From Dehalococcoidia bacterium (GTDB lineage Bacteria > Chloroflexota > Dehalococcoidia > DSTF01 > JACRBR01): 64,000 nucleotides of DNA. Of the stretch, positions 18,301 to 27,586 are shown piece by piece (position 1 is the stretch's first letter; each line of letters begins with the position of its first letter). The stretch spans positions 1 through 64,000 of the forward strand of contig JAKFYB010000018.1 in assembly GCA_021731085.1 (NCBI GenBank), read 5' to 3'. The notes beneath the pieces were generated by a model. The model saw only the letters and a program-made list of their open reading frames with translations, was not told where the DNA came from and made no database searches. Both the position numbers and the translations under genes were made by a program.

Positions 18301-19126
18301 CGCCTACACCATGTTGGGCAGCAGCCAGGCTGGCGAGTATCGTACCCTCGCGCTTCCGATCTACGAAGAGTTGGGCGATCTCATCGGGCAGGCGAACGTC
18401 CTCAATAACCTTGGCGTATCAGCGACAATTGATGGTGATTGGGACGAAGCACTCACGTTGTTCGAGCGAAGCCGGCTCGCTCGCGAACGCGTGGGTGATA
18501 TCGTCGGCGCTGCAACGGCCACCAACAACATCGGTGAAGTCTATCTCGACCGCGGCCAGATCGACGAAGCAGAGGTCCTCTTTCGTGGAGCCCTGCGAAC
18601 ATGGCGTGGTGCGAATTACGCCGTTGGCATTGCCGTCGCGACTAGTGCCCTCGGCCTCGCAGCGACGCGTGCCGGACGCTTCAGCGAAGCGCGGACGCTC
18701 CTCGAATCCGCCCTTGAAGACTTTCGCAAAATACACGCCGAAAGTTTTGTGTTCGAGACGCAGGGCCGTCTCGCGGAGCTGTTGCTCGCGGCTGACGAGC
18801 TAGCTCTCGCAAGTGAACTCATCGAGGCAACGCTCGCCAACAGCCAGGCCAACGACATGGGCGCGCTGACTGTTGCTCTCAATCGGCTACGCGGGCTGGC
18901 GCTGGCCAAGTCACACAGGTTGGATGAGGCCAGGGACGCCGTCGAGGAGAGCATTCGCCTGGCCCGCTCAATTTCCGCGAACTACGAACTCGCACTGTCC
19001 TTGCATGTGCTATCCGACGTCCAGTCGATGCTAGGCGAGGCGGAGGGCGGGAACCTCGACGAGAGCAACGCGATCCTGCGTGGCCTGGGCGTGGATACGG
19101 CAGCGCTGCCCTACGGCCTGTCGTAA
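15344..19126 (+). CDS. Class III nucleotide cyclase with tandem cyclase domains, AAA ATPase and TPR
   Basis: 1260-residue cytoplasmic signal protein. Domain 1 (residues about 20-190) keeps both metal-binding Asp sites (FMDISGFTAMSERL and KFGGDAML) but lacks the Asn/Arg pair. Domain 2 (about 240-400) has lost the metal sites (CFIHYEGID) but keeps VMGDAVNLAARL with the transition-state Asn and Arg. Together they could form a single composite active site. A Walker A (IAGDAGIGKSRL, about 462-473) starts an AAA/STAND ATPase with Walker B-like MFVFEDTQWMD, and TPR repeats fill the C-terminal third. TTG start. It likely makes cAMP (or cGMP) in response to protein-protein input. Confidence 0.9.
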   Translation: MNLSAYFPRIIKEWQQDTPDKNVRVIEGSLVFMDISGFTAMSERLARKGKIGAEEVTEVLDSSFTSLLEAAYAEGGYLLKFGGDAMLLLFAGDRHPARACRAAALMRARLRKGGAFNTSAGNVRLRMSVGVHSGDVHMFLVGESHRELIVTGPAVTRVVEMEAAATAGQIRISDSTAAGLPKSCVRELHDGAGLLTKAPSASSADEVTAPPLEVMPDAGNFVPVSIRDHLQGGVNPESEHRHAVVCFIHYEGIDALMALSGLEAVEDALSRLVTAVQAAAAEFGLCFLATDIDRDGGKIIVTAGVPRATGSDEEGMLRAVAQILAADQPLHLRIGINAGPIFAGDVGPDYRRTYTVMGDAVNLAARLMAKAEPGQALTVAGVMDRSRTTFAAQALEPFTVKGKAKPVTAFAVGEPRGLRTSSDVRLPLVGRESEMQLLLAALQAASKGSRGIIEIAGDAGIGKSRLIDELKTNASPVICIETSCEPYESSTAYFPMRRLIHTILGVASGADAAAVAERLTTWVADNAPDLSEWLPLLAVPLDVNVSPSPSVDRLAPRFRRAQLHRVFGDFLTRAASSPTMFVFEDTQWMDDATRDLLADVVATSAELPWLFLATRRTETPPVFAGFEDVSVAIALEPLSQEASEELAIAALGDHAMARHTMSVLTDRAGGNPFFLTEMAVAMASQREGDALPESVEALLAAQVDRLTGVERRVLRYASVVGPTFNTRLLEESLGEMLEGSAEEACRGLSEFLIPMGTDAYRFRHTLVRETAYSGLPFRLRQQLHERLALSIEQRHRRRVEARAELLSLHFHNARRYDKSLHYSRIAGDRSKSKSANVEAAAFYKRALEASSRVPDVSADDQAVLYDSLGDVCELSAMYEDASRAFAQARRHQHGLAERCRLLRKEGVVRERLGQYGHALRWYSRGLRYEDAADPHDINQLQLAYAGVRFRQGKYAECARWCREVVPKAQAAGDRKSLAHAYYLLDHAYTMLGSSQAGEYRTLALPIYEELGDLIGQANVLNNLGVSATIDGDWDEALTLFERSRLARERVGDIVGAATATNNIGEVYLDRGQIDEAEVLFRGALRTWRGANYAVGIAVATSALGLAATRAGRFSEARTLLESALEDFRKIHAESFVFETQGRLAELLLAADELALASELIEATLANSQANDMGALTVALNRLRGLALAKSHRLDEARDAVEESIRLARSISANYELALSLHVLSDVQSMLGEAEGGNLDESNAILRGLGVDTAALPYGLS

Positions 19127-19208
19127 GGCAGCGCTGTCATCGCAAGTCGTGGACTACATAGCTCCGCGCATCGCGAGAGTATTGTTCGTCGCCGTGGACG
19201 CCGCTCTG

Positions 19209-22200
19209 CTACGAACACTGCCTCCCTGGGGTCATCAGACGGGCCACCGGTCCCTGGTCGCCTGCATTGAGTAAACCATCCTTGTTGACGTCCAGGTTTG
19301 GATGGTACGGAACGAATTGCACCACGCCGCCCGCCAGCATCCCCATGTCGGCAACGTTCACGACGCGATCCTGGTTGAACGATGCAGCCTCGCAGATGTC
19401 GATTGCACCGCCTGAGCTTCGGTCTCCATCGCTATCAACAGACGTCGGACTCGTGTTATAGAAGCAGATTTCGACCGCGTCACTCAGTCCATCACCGTCG
19501 CTGTCGCCAAGGCTGCCGCACGCCGTAACCGCGGGATGGCTCTCCGCGCTCGCGGGATCCGTGCCCAGCGTGCACTCGATGCCGTCGCGGTAGCGGTCGC
19601 CGTCGCTATCGAACGCAAGCGGGTTGGTCGATCCGCTCGCTGACGTGCATGGCAGGAGGCCGTTCTCGACGGTGTCGTTCAGCCCGTCATTGTCATCGTC
19701 TGGGTCGCATATATCGCCCTGCGTGTCGGAGTTTGCCCGCGTTCCGTCATGCGTGTTCGGGTAGGAAGGCGCGTTGCTGATGAAGTTGCGATCGCTGTTC
19801 GTCTGATCCGGATTCCCGACGAAGCTGCAGTTGTCGCCGCTGTCCGAGATACCGTCGCAGTCGATGTCGTCACCCGCACACGGCACCGCAACGGTGTAGT
19901 TCACCGTAGTAACGCCCGCGTTGCCGGCCACATCGACCGAGTTCACCGTGAACGTGTGCGGCCCGACCGTCGACGTATCGATGTTCGTTCCGTTAGGCAC
20001 AGGCCCGTTGCACTGCGCCGCCCCGGAGCCGGCATCCAGGCAAATGTAGGCCGCGGCCACGGGTTGGCCTTGCGTATACGTCGTCCCTTCGGTCGGAGCC
20101 GTGAAGAGCGCCGTCGGTCCGACGCTATCGAGCGGCACGATGGCGCCGCCCGTGGAGCCATCCGACGCCTCCGCAGTGATGATGTGGATACCGGTCCCCG
20201 TCACGGCGAATGGTCCCGAATACACCTGTGCAGGCCCACCGTCGACCTTGAAGGTCACCTGCGTGTCCGGTGGGCCTTCAACTGTAATCGCAGCCTCCAG
20301 ATACCACCCTGAGCCGCCCGCTGTGCCGTCCACCGTCACCGCGACGCCGGATTGTACGGGCGCGGCGATTGTTTGGTGAAACTCACCCTTGTTTGTGCTC
20401 AGCGCGACGTTCCCGCTCGAGTCGAGCGCGTACAGCGTGTATTGCACCGCGCCAACGACCGCCGCCGCACCTGTCCAGCGCTGGCTGCCAGGATCGAGCA
20501 CAAGGTCCAACGTGTGCCAATTCCCGTTTTGCTCCGTCTTGTAGAGCACCAATACACGCCTGACATTGTCGGGCAAGTCATCCTCGACCGACGCCGCAAA
20601 CGTGACCACGCCGCCCACAGTCGCCGCGTGCGTCTCGAGAATCGTCGGTGACGTCACATCCGCGCTGTTTGAATACGGGATGAAGGCCGAGATGTTCGTA
20701 TATAGACGCTCCGTCCCGACGCCGAGAGGCAGATTCGGGTCCGGAATGAACTGCGCCGGCATGAACATCGCACGTTGAGTCACGCCACTGGCGTCGTTCA
20801 CGCTCGTAATGGCGTGAATAGATGCCGGGAACGTGCCGGACGAAGGCTGCTCGGGCGAACCGGAATCGCTGTCCGGCTTGCTGAAGACAGCATCGAACGG
20901 CGACTCGTCCGCAGACTCCAGCCCCATCAGTACGATGCCGCGCGCGGTCTCACCGTTCGGGCCCTGCGGCAACGCAACACCCGTTATCGGCTGAATCGGC
21001 CTCCCCGACGTGGACTGTGATTGGCCGTTGATCGTGTAGTACGCACCATCGGCCCCTGAGTCGACAAGCTCGAACTCCGGCTCCAGATCCAACCGGACAC
21101 CCTCGAATCCGCCGATCGGTTCGACCACGAACGGCGGCGTGTCCGCCAGATCCGCCAGCGTAATTGATGGCCCCGCCGCTTCAGGCAGCCGGTACATCGG
21201 GAGGCCATAGAACGTTGCCTGCGCGATGACCTTCTCGTCGTACGTCTGCACGTGCACGAGGTTGCCCACGTACCTGCGCTTGGCAGTCGCCATCGCTTCC
21301 CCGAGCGTCATGTTGCCGGAGAAGTTCTGCGCGAACAGCGACATGAGCTGTTCGGAGTACGCGACGGCCTCCGTGTCTCCATATCCATACCCGGTGTTCG
21401 CGACGTATACGGCCGCACCCTGGTTCGCGAATGCCGCGGGCCAGTCAAGCAGCCGCTCCGCCTGATCGCCCGTCGGCGATGGCACGAGCACATCCGGCAC
21501 ATTCAGACCGGAGTGACAGCCCATCGAGAAGATGATGCTGCCCGGAAGAATCGCCGGTGTGTTGGTCGCCCGTGCGACATTCGCCGTTGTGAATAGATCT
21601 GTTTCATCGCCTGTTGTATTGCCTGCTCCCGGCAACAGCCGGTAGTGGTCGAAGTGTGCGTTGATCGCCGCGATGTCCGGCGGTGGCAGCTTGAGGTTGA
21701 ACGCTGCCGCAAGGTCGCCGCTGGTCCAGGCATCGTTGATGAGACGCGCCGAGCTCAGCGCTCCGACCACCGCATCAACAGCCGTCGCGACATCGTTCGC
21801 CCCATCGGTCAAGAAGTCGTAGCCCGTCGTCAACCCGGTCGTCGGGTCAAGCTCGCCCTCGAACTGAATGAACTGGTCGACCTGCGCCTTGATTTGCGCC
21901 GGATCCTCAACAAGACGCCCCAGCGCCACTTCTGGCACGAAGATCTGCCGATTGAGTACTGAGATTGGGTGGAACGCGCCGTACGGGTTGTCCGACAGCA
22001 CGTTCGACGTCACGAAGGTTCCGACGAGACTGTTGCTGCCAGCGATGTTGAGCACATCCTGGGTGTAGTCGCTCTCGTTGGAGATGCGCGTCACATCCGG
22101 CACGCGTGCGAACGGGATCGCATCGTCCGCCCCCACGATGACAATGTTCTGCAGATCCGGCAGAGAACCACGATAGCCATCGACAACGGCATTGATCGCC

Positions 22201-25200
22201 GCTACAACGCCATTCGCCGCCTCCGGATCGCATGGGTTCGCGTCCCACGTCGCGTATTCGGCCGAGACCGCACTTGCGCCATCGACCGCGAGAACAGCGC
22301 CGTTCACACCGAGGTCCGACCGCCCTGCAAGCGTCGTCAGCGACGCCATCACGTCGGCCGCAGCAGCCGCGCCGTACATGTCGCCGAGTCGCTTCTGATT
22401 GACGATGAACAGTGTGTTGACCGTCGTCGGCAGCGAGGCCGGGAGTGAACCTGTGGCCCCCTGTCCAGCGAAGGCGAAGCTGCGCTGCGGGCAGGCTGGA
22501 ACGGGCGGTGGCGGCGAAACCTTGACGCGAAGGGTGTAGGGCTTGTCGCTTGCCGCTCCGTTGTACCCCGCAACCTCAAGCGCGTACGAGCCGCCGCCAT
22601 CAAGCGACAGCGCTGCAACGGATTCGTTGGACGTTCCGCGCTGGTCCGAAAGGTCACCGAGCGGAAGCGGCGCGAGATCGATGTCTTGCAGCGTCACAGG
22701 TGGAGAGTCGTTCGACAGGATGTCCGGCCGCGCGTCTTGCAGCGGGATGCTGCTCAACTTGGTGTCGCTGGGCGGACGCAGCTCCGCGACGTTCGGAAGG
22801 AAGATGGCCAGGTCGTTGTCCTGCGCCAAGTGACTCAAGTACACCGACACGCGCGACCCAGGAGCCACCGCCGCAAGCCGGAAGAAGTCACGGTCTGTCG
22901 CGCTGCTGATGTGGGACAGGTACAAGACGTCCGGGTCAGCGAAGGGTGCCGTAGCCGGATCACCGTTAGGCTCAAAATTCTCCGTGACATTTGTCGGCGC
23001 TTGGTTCGTTGCGCTCAGTCCGGCGAATCCGCCAGCGCTGAGGCTCAGAGACGCGGTTCGAATCCCCAACTCGACGCCAGGCCGAACCACGAACACGAGC
23101 GTCACCTGGTCACCTGTGTTGAAGCCTGGCAACTGCCACTGCGCATCGCGACCATTAATCGCCGGATCCGCAGTCGGCGTGTCGGTCGTAGTTGCACCGT
23201 TCACGACGACCAATCGAGAGCTCCCCGCCTGATAGTGGAAGCCTGGAGGCAAGGTAACCAGCAGCGAGGACGGCACGCTGCCACCAAGATTGTCGAACGT
23301 CGCGCTGTAGGTGAGCACGTTGGTCGACGGAACATCGCTCGATGTGAGCGCATCCAGCGGCACGTCCTCCCACGGATAGTCAGAGCGAATCAGAATCGCG
23401 AGGAGAAGGTCGCCGAACGTCAGCTCATCGAGGTTTACCGTCGCGCCGTTCGCCACGTTCACCAGGATGTCTTCCCCGTAGAAGAACGCGAGGAAGTACT
23501 CCACGACCGACTGCGGCACGCCCAGCGCGGTCAGCACATCCTGCACCGACCCGTCACCATACGAACCCAACATGCCCAGTGTCGCCTCAGGGCGAATCGC
23601 GTTCGCGACTGCCGCATCTCCCAGCGTCGCCGTCACCGAATTGCAGTCAACAAGGGCGCAGTCGACCACCTCATCTCGCTCGCTCACAGGAATCGAGCTC
23701 AACTTGATCGGATTCAAGAACGATGAACTCACACCAATACTGCTCAGCTTGATCGACGACAGCTTCGTCCCACTGATCGCGATGGAATCGAGCGCAATCG
23801 AACTCAGCTTGATGGCCGAAAGGTCGATGCTACTGAGCTTGATCGAACTGAGCTTCAGTGTCCCGATCGGACTCGAAGCCACATCACTACCGGCTCCCGC
23901 AAACGCTGCGACTGTTTCGGCGAGCGTACTCTCCTCACCGATCCCCAGCGCCACGCAGTCGAAGCCTTCGGCAGCGAAATAGGCGCACCACGACGGTTGG
24001 CCATCTGGAAGCTCGATCGAACTGAGCTTCACCGACGACAGGCTGCCCTCGGTCAGGGTTGAAACCGGGATCGAACTCAGCTTGATCGAACTGAGTTTGA
24101 GGTCCTGAACCGGAATGGAACTGAGCTTGAGGCCCGCGATTCCCGCCTCGACGAGATCGATACTGCTCAGCTTGATGCTGCTGAGCTTGATCGAGCTGAG
24201 CTTCACGCCCTTCACATTCAGTTCGAGCAGTGTCGCCGTCCCGATCGTGCTCCGCGTGTAGCCCACAGCGGCACAACTCGAACCCGCGTCCTCCAACACT
24301 TCACACCAGTCGTTCGCCGGTGCGGGCGGCGCGATCGAACTGAGCTTGGTCGGGCCGAGCGTTACGGCGGCCAGGCTCAACGAATTGAGCGCCGTCTCGC
24401 TGAGATCAACATCTGAAAGCGTCAGGGCTGTCGGTGAATTCGGATCCAGCGCGGCTGGCGGCGGATTCAGATCAAGCACGTCGATAAACGTGACTTCCTG
24501 CAACGGCACGCCTTGCAACGTCGTGCCAGCGAGCACAGCCTCCCATCCACCCTCTCGCGTGATCGGAATGGACGAGAGCTTGATGCTGCTGAGCTGAATT
24601 GACGAGAGCTTGATGCTGCTGAGCTTGATCGAGGACAGCTTGATGTTACTGAGCAGAATCGAACTCAGCTTGATCGAGCTGAGCTTCGATGCGCTTGGAC
24701 TGTTGCCCTCCGACAACGCCGCCAATGGCACATCAGCAAGCGGCAATGCCGCGATACCCGCGGGCACCTCCGACTTGTCCACCGTCAGGCTCAGTCCCGC
24801 GAACGACGGCAGCGCAGTTGCCGTCGGCGTAGGTGTCGAGCTCGGAGTCGCCGTTGATGTCGATGTGGCAGTTGCCGTGGGCGTCGGTGTGCTCGTCCGC
24901 GTAGCGGTAGCCGTAGCCGTGGGAGTTGGCGTGCGCGAGGGTGTTCGCGTAGGCGTGCTAGTCGCACAGCCGGTTGCCGCCGCAGGCTGCGGGATCGGAC
25001 TCTGCGAGAACGAAGGCAAGTATCGTCGGTACGCAGGGTCAGTGCTTGGCTGGAAGTTTGACCCGCTCGAATAGAGCTTGATACTTCCGGTAGGCGTGAT
25101 CGGGCTCGTCACGCCTGAGAGCGCGAACAGCTGCAACGTGACCGCCGTCGGATGGTCGATCACCGTGAATCCCGCTGGCGGGGCCGGATGTGTCGTCAAC

Positions 25201-25481
25201 GTGTCGAAGTAGTGGTACTCCTTGATGACTGTGCCGCCGACATTCACATCAACGACGACGAGCCGGTTGTCGCCGGAATCGCCACCCCCACCATTCTGAT
25301 AGCTAGCGGTGTAGGTCCACCCTCCAGCGCAGTTGTACGAGCCTGCCGCCGCAATGTCATGCGCTAGGGCGTCTCCGCGCGTCACGACAATGGCGAGGAT
25401 GCTCGCTACGGCAGCTACCGCGACTGAGCACGCCAACCCCTTAACCCAATTGCGAGCGCTGCGATTGCCGAAATTACTCAT
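19209..25481 (-). CDS. Giant secreted pentapeptide-repeat / clan CD peptidase-like / dockerin-like protein
   Basis: 2090 residues. An N-terminal signal segment (residues about 14-40) precedes a small beta domain and a Thr/Pro-rich linker. Residues about 240-610 are a five-residue-periodic solenoid dominated by KLSSI units, with register small-S-I/L-x-L as in pentapeptide repeats, broken by Cys-bearing inserts. About residues 1100-1440 resemble the gingipain-like (C25, clan CD) peptidase fold: INAHFDHYRLLPG could hold the His and IIFSMGCHSGLNVPD the Cys. Ig-like modules, then thrombospondin type 3 Ca-binding repeats (DDDNDGLND, DSDGDGLSD) and a dockerin-like end (DRVVNVADMGML, DVNKDGLLNAGDQG). 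GGGGG precedes the ATG. Protease activity is inferred. Confidence 0.88.
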   Translation of the reverse strand: MSNFGNRSARNWVKGLACSVAVAAVASILAIVVTRGDALAHDIAAAGSYNCAGGWTYTASYQNGGGGDSGDNRLVVVDVNVGGTVIKEYHYFDTLTTHPAPPAGFTVIDHPTAVTLQLFALSGVTSPITPTGSIKLYSSGSNFQPSTDPAYRRYLPSFSQSPIPQPAAATGCATSTPTRTPSRTPTPTATATATRTSTPTPTATATSTSTATPSSTPTPTATALPSFAGLSLTVDKSEVPAGIAALPLADVPLAALSEGNSPSASKLSSIKLSSILLSNIKLSSIKLSSIKLSSIQLSSIKLSSIPITREGGWEAVLAGTTLQGVPLQEVTFIDVLDLNPPPAALDPNSPTALTLSDVDLSETALNSLSLAAVTLGPTKLSSIAPPAPANDWCEVLEDAGSSCAAVGYTRSTIGTATLLELNVKGVKLSSIKLSSIKLSSIDLVEAGIAGLKLSSIPVQDLKLSSIKLSSIPVSTLTEGSLSSVKLSSIELPDGQPSWCAYFAAEGFDCVALGIGEESTLAETVAAFAGAGSDVASSPIGTLKLSSIKLSSIDLSAIKLSSIALDSIAISGTKLSSIKLSSIGVSSSFLNPIKLSSIPVSERDEVVDCALVDCNSVTATLGDAAVANAIRPEATLGMLGSYGDGSVQDVLTALGVPQSVVEYFLAFFYGEDILVNVANGATVNLDELTFGDLLLAILIRSDYPWEDVPLDALTSSDVPSTNVLTYSATFDNLGGSVPSSLLVTLPPGFHYQAGSSRLVVVNGATTTDTPTADPAINGRDAQWQLPGFNTGDQVTLVFVVRPGVELGIRTASLSLSAGGFAGLSATNQAPTNVTENFEPNGDPATAPFADPDVLYLSHISSATDRDFFRLAAVAPGSRVSVYLSHLAQDNDLAIFLPNVAELRPPSDTKLSSIPLQDARPDILSNDSPPVTLQDIDLAPLPLGDLSDQRGTSNESVAALSLDGGGSYALEVAGYNGAASDKPYTLRVKVSPPPPVPACPQRSFAFAGQGATGSLPASLPTTVNTLFIVNQKRLGDMYGAAAAADVMASLTTLAGRSDLGVNGAVLAVDGASAVSAEYATWDANPCDPEAANGVVAAINAVVDGYRGSLPDLQNIVIVGADDAIPFARVPDVTRISNESDYTQDVLNIAGSNSLVGTFVTSNVLSDNPYGAFHPISVLNRQIFVPEVALGRLVEDPAQIKAQVDQFIQFEGELDPTTGLTTGYDFLTDGANDVATAVDAVVGALSSARLINDAWTSGDLAAAFNLKLPPPDIAAINAHFDHYRLLPGAGNTTGDETDLFTTANVARATNTPAILPGSIIFSMGCHSGLNVPDVLVPSPTGDQAERLLDWPAAFANQGAAVYVANTGYGYGDTEAVAYSEQLMSLFAQNFSGNMTLGEAMATAKRRYVGNLVHVQTYDEKVIAQATFYGLPMYRLPEAAGPSITLADLADTPPFVVEPIGGFEGVRLDLEPEFELVDSGADGAYYTINGQSQSTSGRPIQPITGVALPQGPNGETARGIVLMGLESADESPFDAVFSKPDSDSGSPEQPSSGTFPASIHAITSVNDASGVTQRAMFMPAQFIPDPNLPLGVGTERLYTNISAFIPYSNSADVTSPTILETHAATVGGVVTFAASVEDDLPDNVRRVLVLYKTEQNGNWHTLDLVLDPGSQRWTGAAAVVGAVQYTLYALDSSGNVALSTNKGEFHQTIAAPVQSGVAVTVDGTAGGSGWYLEAAITVEGPPDTQVTFKVDGGPAQVYSGPFAVTGTGIHIITAEASDGSTGGAIVPLDSVGPTALFTAPTEGTTYTQGQPVAAAYICLDAGSGAAQCNGPVPNGTNIDTSTVGPHTFTVNSVDVAGNAGVTTVNYTVAVPCAGDDIDCDGISDSGDNCSFVGNPDQTNSDRNFISNAPSYPNTHDGTRANSDTQGDICDPDDDNDGLNDTVENGLLPCTSASGSTNPLAFDSDGDRYRDGIECTLGTDPASAESHPAVTACGSLGDSDGDGLSDAVEICFYNTSPTSVDSDGDRSSGGAIDICEAASFNQDRVVNVADMGMLAGGVVQFVPYHPNLDVNKDGLLNAGDQGPVARLMTPGRQCS
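23690..24722. repeat. 15-bp tandem repeat array coding for KLSSI units
   Basis: Several runs of 15-bp units (GAGCTTGATCGAACT and variants on the + strand) encode KLSSI on the - strand. Runs of up to eight consecutive units occur near 24560-24700; others are scattered singly or in twos and threes. Synonymous variation between units (GATCGA, GATGCT, GATACT) shows the array is not a recent perfect expansion and that the peptide is under selection. Confidence 0.85.
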
Positions 25482-25727
25482 GTCTGCCCCCAGTAGCTAC
25501 CCATCGCCAACGCACGGCACAACAGCACCATCCAGCGACAGCCCAACATAAGGACGGTTGTCGAGGACTCGCTGTTCGTGCCCTGGGCTGGCGGGAAACG
25601 TCCCTCGCATCATGCACAATGCAGATGCATGCAGCAATCGTCCAGGAGCCGGAATTGACTCCCGAAATGTTAATTTCAGCGAACGAAAGTTGCCGTTGGA
25701 GTGCGCGCTGCCCGGTCCGCCCCTTGG

Positions 25728-26477
25728 TCAGCCCGGCTGGACGGTCGTCGAAGCGAACGTCGGCGCCTCCGCAGAGTGCATTGAGGCAGGCTCTCGATCC
25801 TCCAGATGCCCGTCCTCAAGCCACACAACACGGTCCGAGTAGGGCAGCACACGATGGTCATGGCTGACCATCACGACGGCTGAGCCCATGTCGTGGGCCA
25901 CCTTCTGAAGCATGCCCATCACCTCGCCGCCACGTACGGCGTCAAGGCTCGCCGTAGGCTCGTCTGCCAGAATCACCACCGGGTTGTTGACGAGCGCGCG
26001 CGCAATCGCCACCCGCTGGCGCTCGCCCCCGCTCAAAATGTTCACGCGAGCGTCGCGGCGATGGTCGACGCCGAGAATACGCAACAGCTCTTGTGCGCGC
26101 TCTGTCGCTCGCTTGCCCCGCGTGCCCGCCTTCGCCAGCACCAGCTCCAGGTTCTGGATCACTGACAGCGACTCAAGCAGGTTGAACTCCTGGAACACGA
26201 AGCCGATCTTCTGCAGCCGCACTTCCGCAAGCGCGTGATCCTTGAGAGACGATAGTGGCGTTTCATCAACGATCACCTCACCCGACGTGGGTCGTCGCAG
26301 CGCGCCTGCGATCGCGAGCAGCGTCGACTTGCCCGCGCCGGACGGGCCCATGATGATCACGACTTCTCGTTCTGGCACCTGCAGTGAAACCGACCGCAAC
26401 GCATGCGTCGGATTCACTTTGTCGCCAAACGTCTGGCTTACGCCCACGAGCTCGAGAACAATGCGCCTGTCCATCAT
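25728..26477 (-). CDS. ABC transporter ATP-binding protein, MacB/LolD type
   Basis: Energises a FtsX-like permease. Walker A GPSGAGKSTLLAIAG, Q-loop VFQEFNLLESLSV, signature LSGGERQRVAIARAL, Walker B VVILADEPTASLD and the switch His in VMVSHDHRV are all present; about 249 residues. The ATG at 26477 overlaps the permease stop (TGATG); a second ATG follows directly. Last gene of a three-gene coupled operon: patatin, permease, ATPase. The family handles lipids, lipoproteins or peptides mechanically across membranes. Confidence 0.93.
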   Translation of the reverse strand: MMDRRIVLELVGVSQTFGDKVNPTHALRSVSLQVPEREVVIIMGPSGAGKSTLLAIAGALRRPTSGEVIVDETPLSSLKDHALAEVRLQKIGFVFQEFNLLESLSVIQNLELVLAKAGTRGKRATERAQELLRILGVDHRRDARVNILSGGERQRVAIARALVNNPVVILADEPTASLDAVRGGEVMGMLQKVAHDMGSAVVMVSHDHRVLPYSDRVVWLEDGHLEDREPASMHSAEAPTFASTTVQPG

Positions 26478-27586
26478 CAACCTTTGAATGCAATAGCCGG
26501 ATCGACGCCACCGACGCGACGGGCCGGGATGATCGCGGCAGCAGCAGCCATCAAGATCGTCGCGAGCAGCACGAACAACACATCAATCGGACGTATGAGG
26601 ATGACGAATGCCGGCATCGCCGCGTCGATGAACAAACTCAACAAGATGGTAAGCAGTACGCCAAACACGAAGCCGATCGCGCCTGTGATGACGCTCTGCA
26701 TCACCACCAGCGAGTACAGGTCGCGGTTGTTGAAGCCGATCGCCTTCATGATGCCGAACTCTCGCGCACGCTCGATCGTCGCTGTGTAGATCGTCAGGCT
26801 CGTGATCGCGATACCCACGATGAATGCCAGTCCGACAATGAGAAACAGAATCGGAAGCACGTTATCCAGGATTCGGTGCCGCGTCGCCGAAGCAAACTCC
26901 CCGGACGTGAATACCTCAACGCCATCGGTCGTGCTTGCAATATCAGCGGCAGTCGCGCTCACGTCGGCGCCCTCCTCCAGCGTAACCAGCCAGAATGTCA
27001 CCAGATCGCCCATCCCAAGAAGTTCCGCCGCCGTCTCCTCCGAAACGAAACCCGCCTGCGTAAACGCAAAGTTTCCACCAGAGGCGATGCCTGTGATTGT
27101 CAGCGTCATGCCGCTGCTCTCAAGCTCATCGCCGATCCCTACGCCGCTAATCTTCGAGAGCACGTCGTCGATCACGATCTCGTTCCCGGACGGATCGCCT
27201 TCGCCCTTGATGATCTTCGCCGGTCCACCGACACCCGACTCCACGTCGTATCCGATCAGGTGGACCTCAACCTTGCTTCCGTCATGCTCGAACGCCATCG
27301 GCCGTACGATTAGCGGGTATACCGCGGCGACGTCATCACGGGCGAGCATCTCTTCGCCCATCGCGCCGGGAAGAATCGACGCAGCGTTAATGAAGTCCGT
27401 CGTCCCATCACGCGCGATCCAGATGTCGGTGTCGACCTCGCTCACGAAGCCGCCGACCTTGTTGTTCCAGCCCTGGAAGATCCCCAACAAGACGGTGATG
27501 AGAAATACGGCGAGACCGATGCCGGCCGCCGAGAACGCAAAGCGCATCTTCTCGGCCATCAAGTTCCGAGCGGCGAGTAGTGTCAT
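26477..27586 (-). CDS. ABC transporter permease, FtsX/MacB-like
   Basis: 369 residues: an N-terminal helix (RFAFSAAGIGLAVFLITVLLG), a large extracytoplasmic MacB_PCD-like domain (residues about 45-235), then three more helices in the FtsX domain, ending IIPARRVGGVDPAIAFKG, the usual family end. Its ATG overlaps the patatin stop (ATGA) and its stop overlaps the ATPase start. Resembles DevC/MacB permeases with four helices. Transported substrate unknown; the coupling to a phospholipase suggests lipid or lipoprotein handling. Confidence 0.9.
   Translation of the reverse strand: MTLLAARNLMAEKMRFAFSAAGIGLAVFLITVLLGIFQGWNNKVGGFVSEVDTDIWIARDGTTDFINAASILPGAMGEEMLARDDVAAVYPLIVRPMAFEHDGSKVEVHLIGYDVESGVGGPAKIIKGEGDPSGNEIVIDDVLSKISGVGIGDELESSGMTLTITGIASGGNFAFTQAGFVSEETAAELLGMGDLVTFWLVTLEEGADVSATAADIASTTDGVEVFTSGEFASATRHRILDNVLPILFLIVGLAFIVGIAITSLTIYTATIERAREFGIMKAIGFNNRDLYSLVVMQSVITGAIGFVFGVLLTILLSLFIDAAMPAFVILIRPIDVLFVLLATILMAAAAAIIPARRVGGVDPAIAFKG

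Noticed and set aside
22686-23726. A 346-codon plus-strand frame inside the giant protein gene
   Set aside because: It is Arg/His-rich and antisense to a gene with clear domains on the other strand.
23690-24722. CRISPR array
   Set aside because: The repeats are 15 bp, directly adjacent, in frame and translated; there are no spacers or cas genes.
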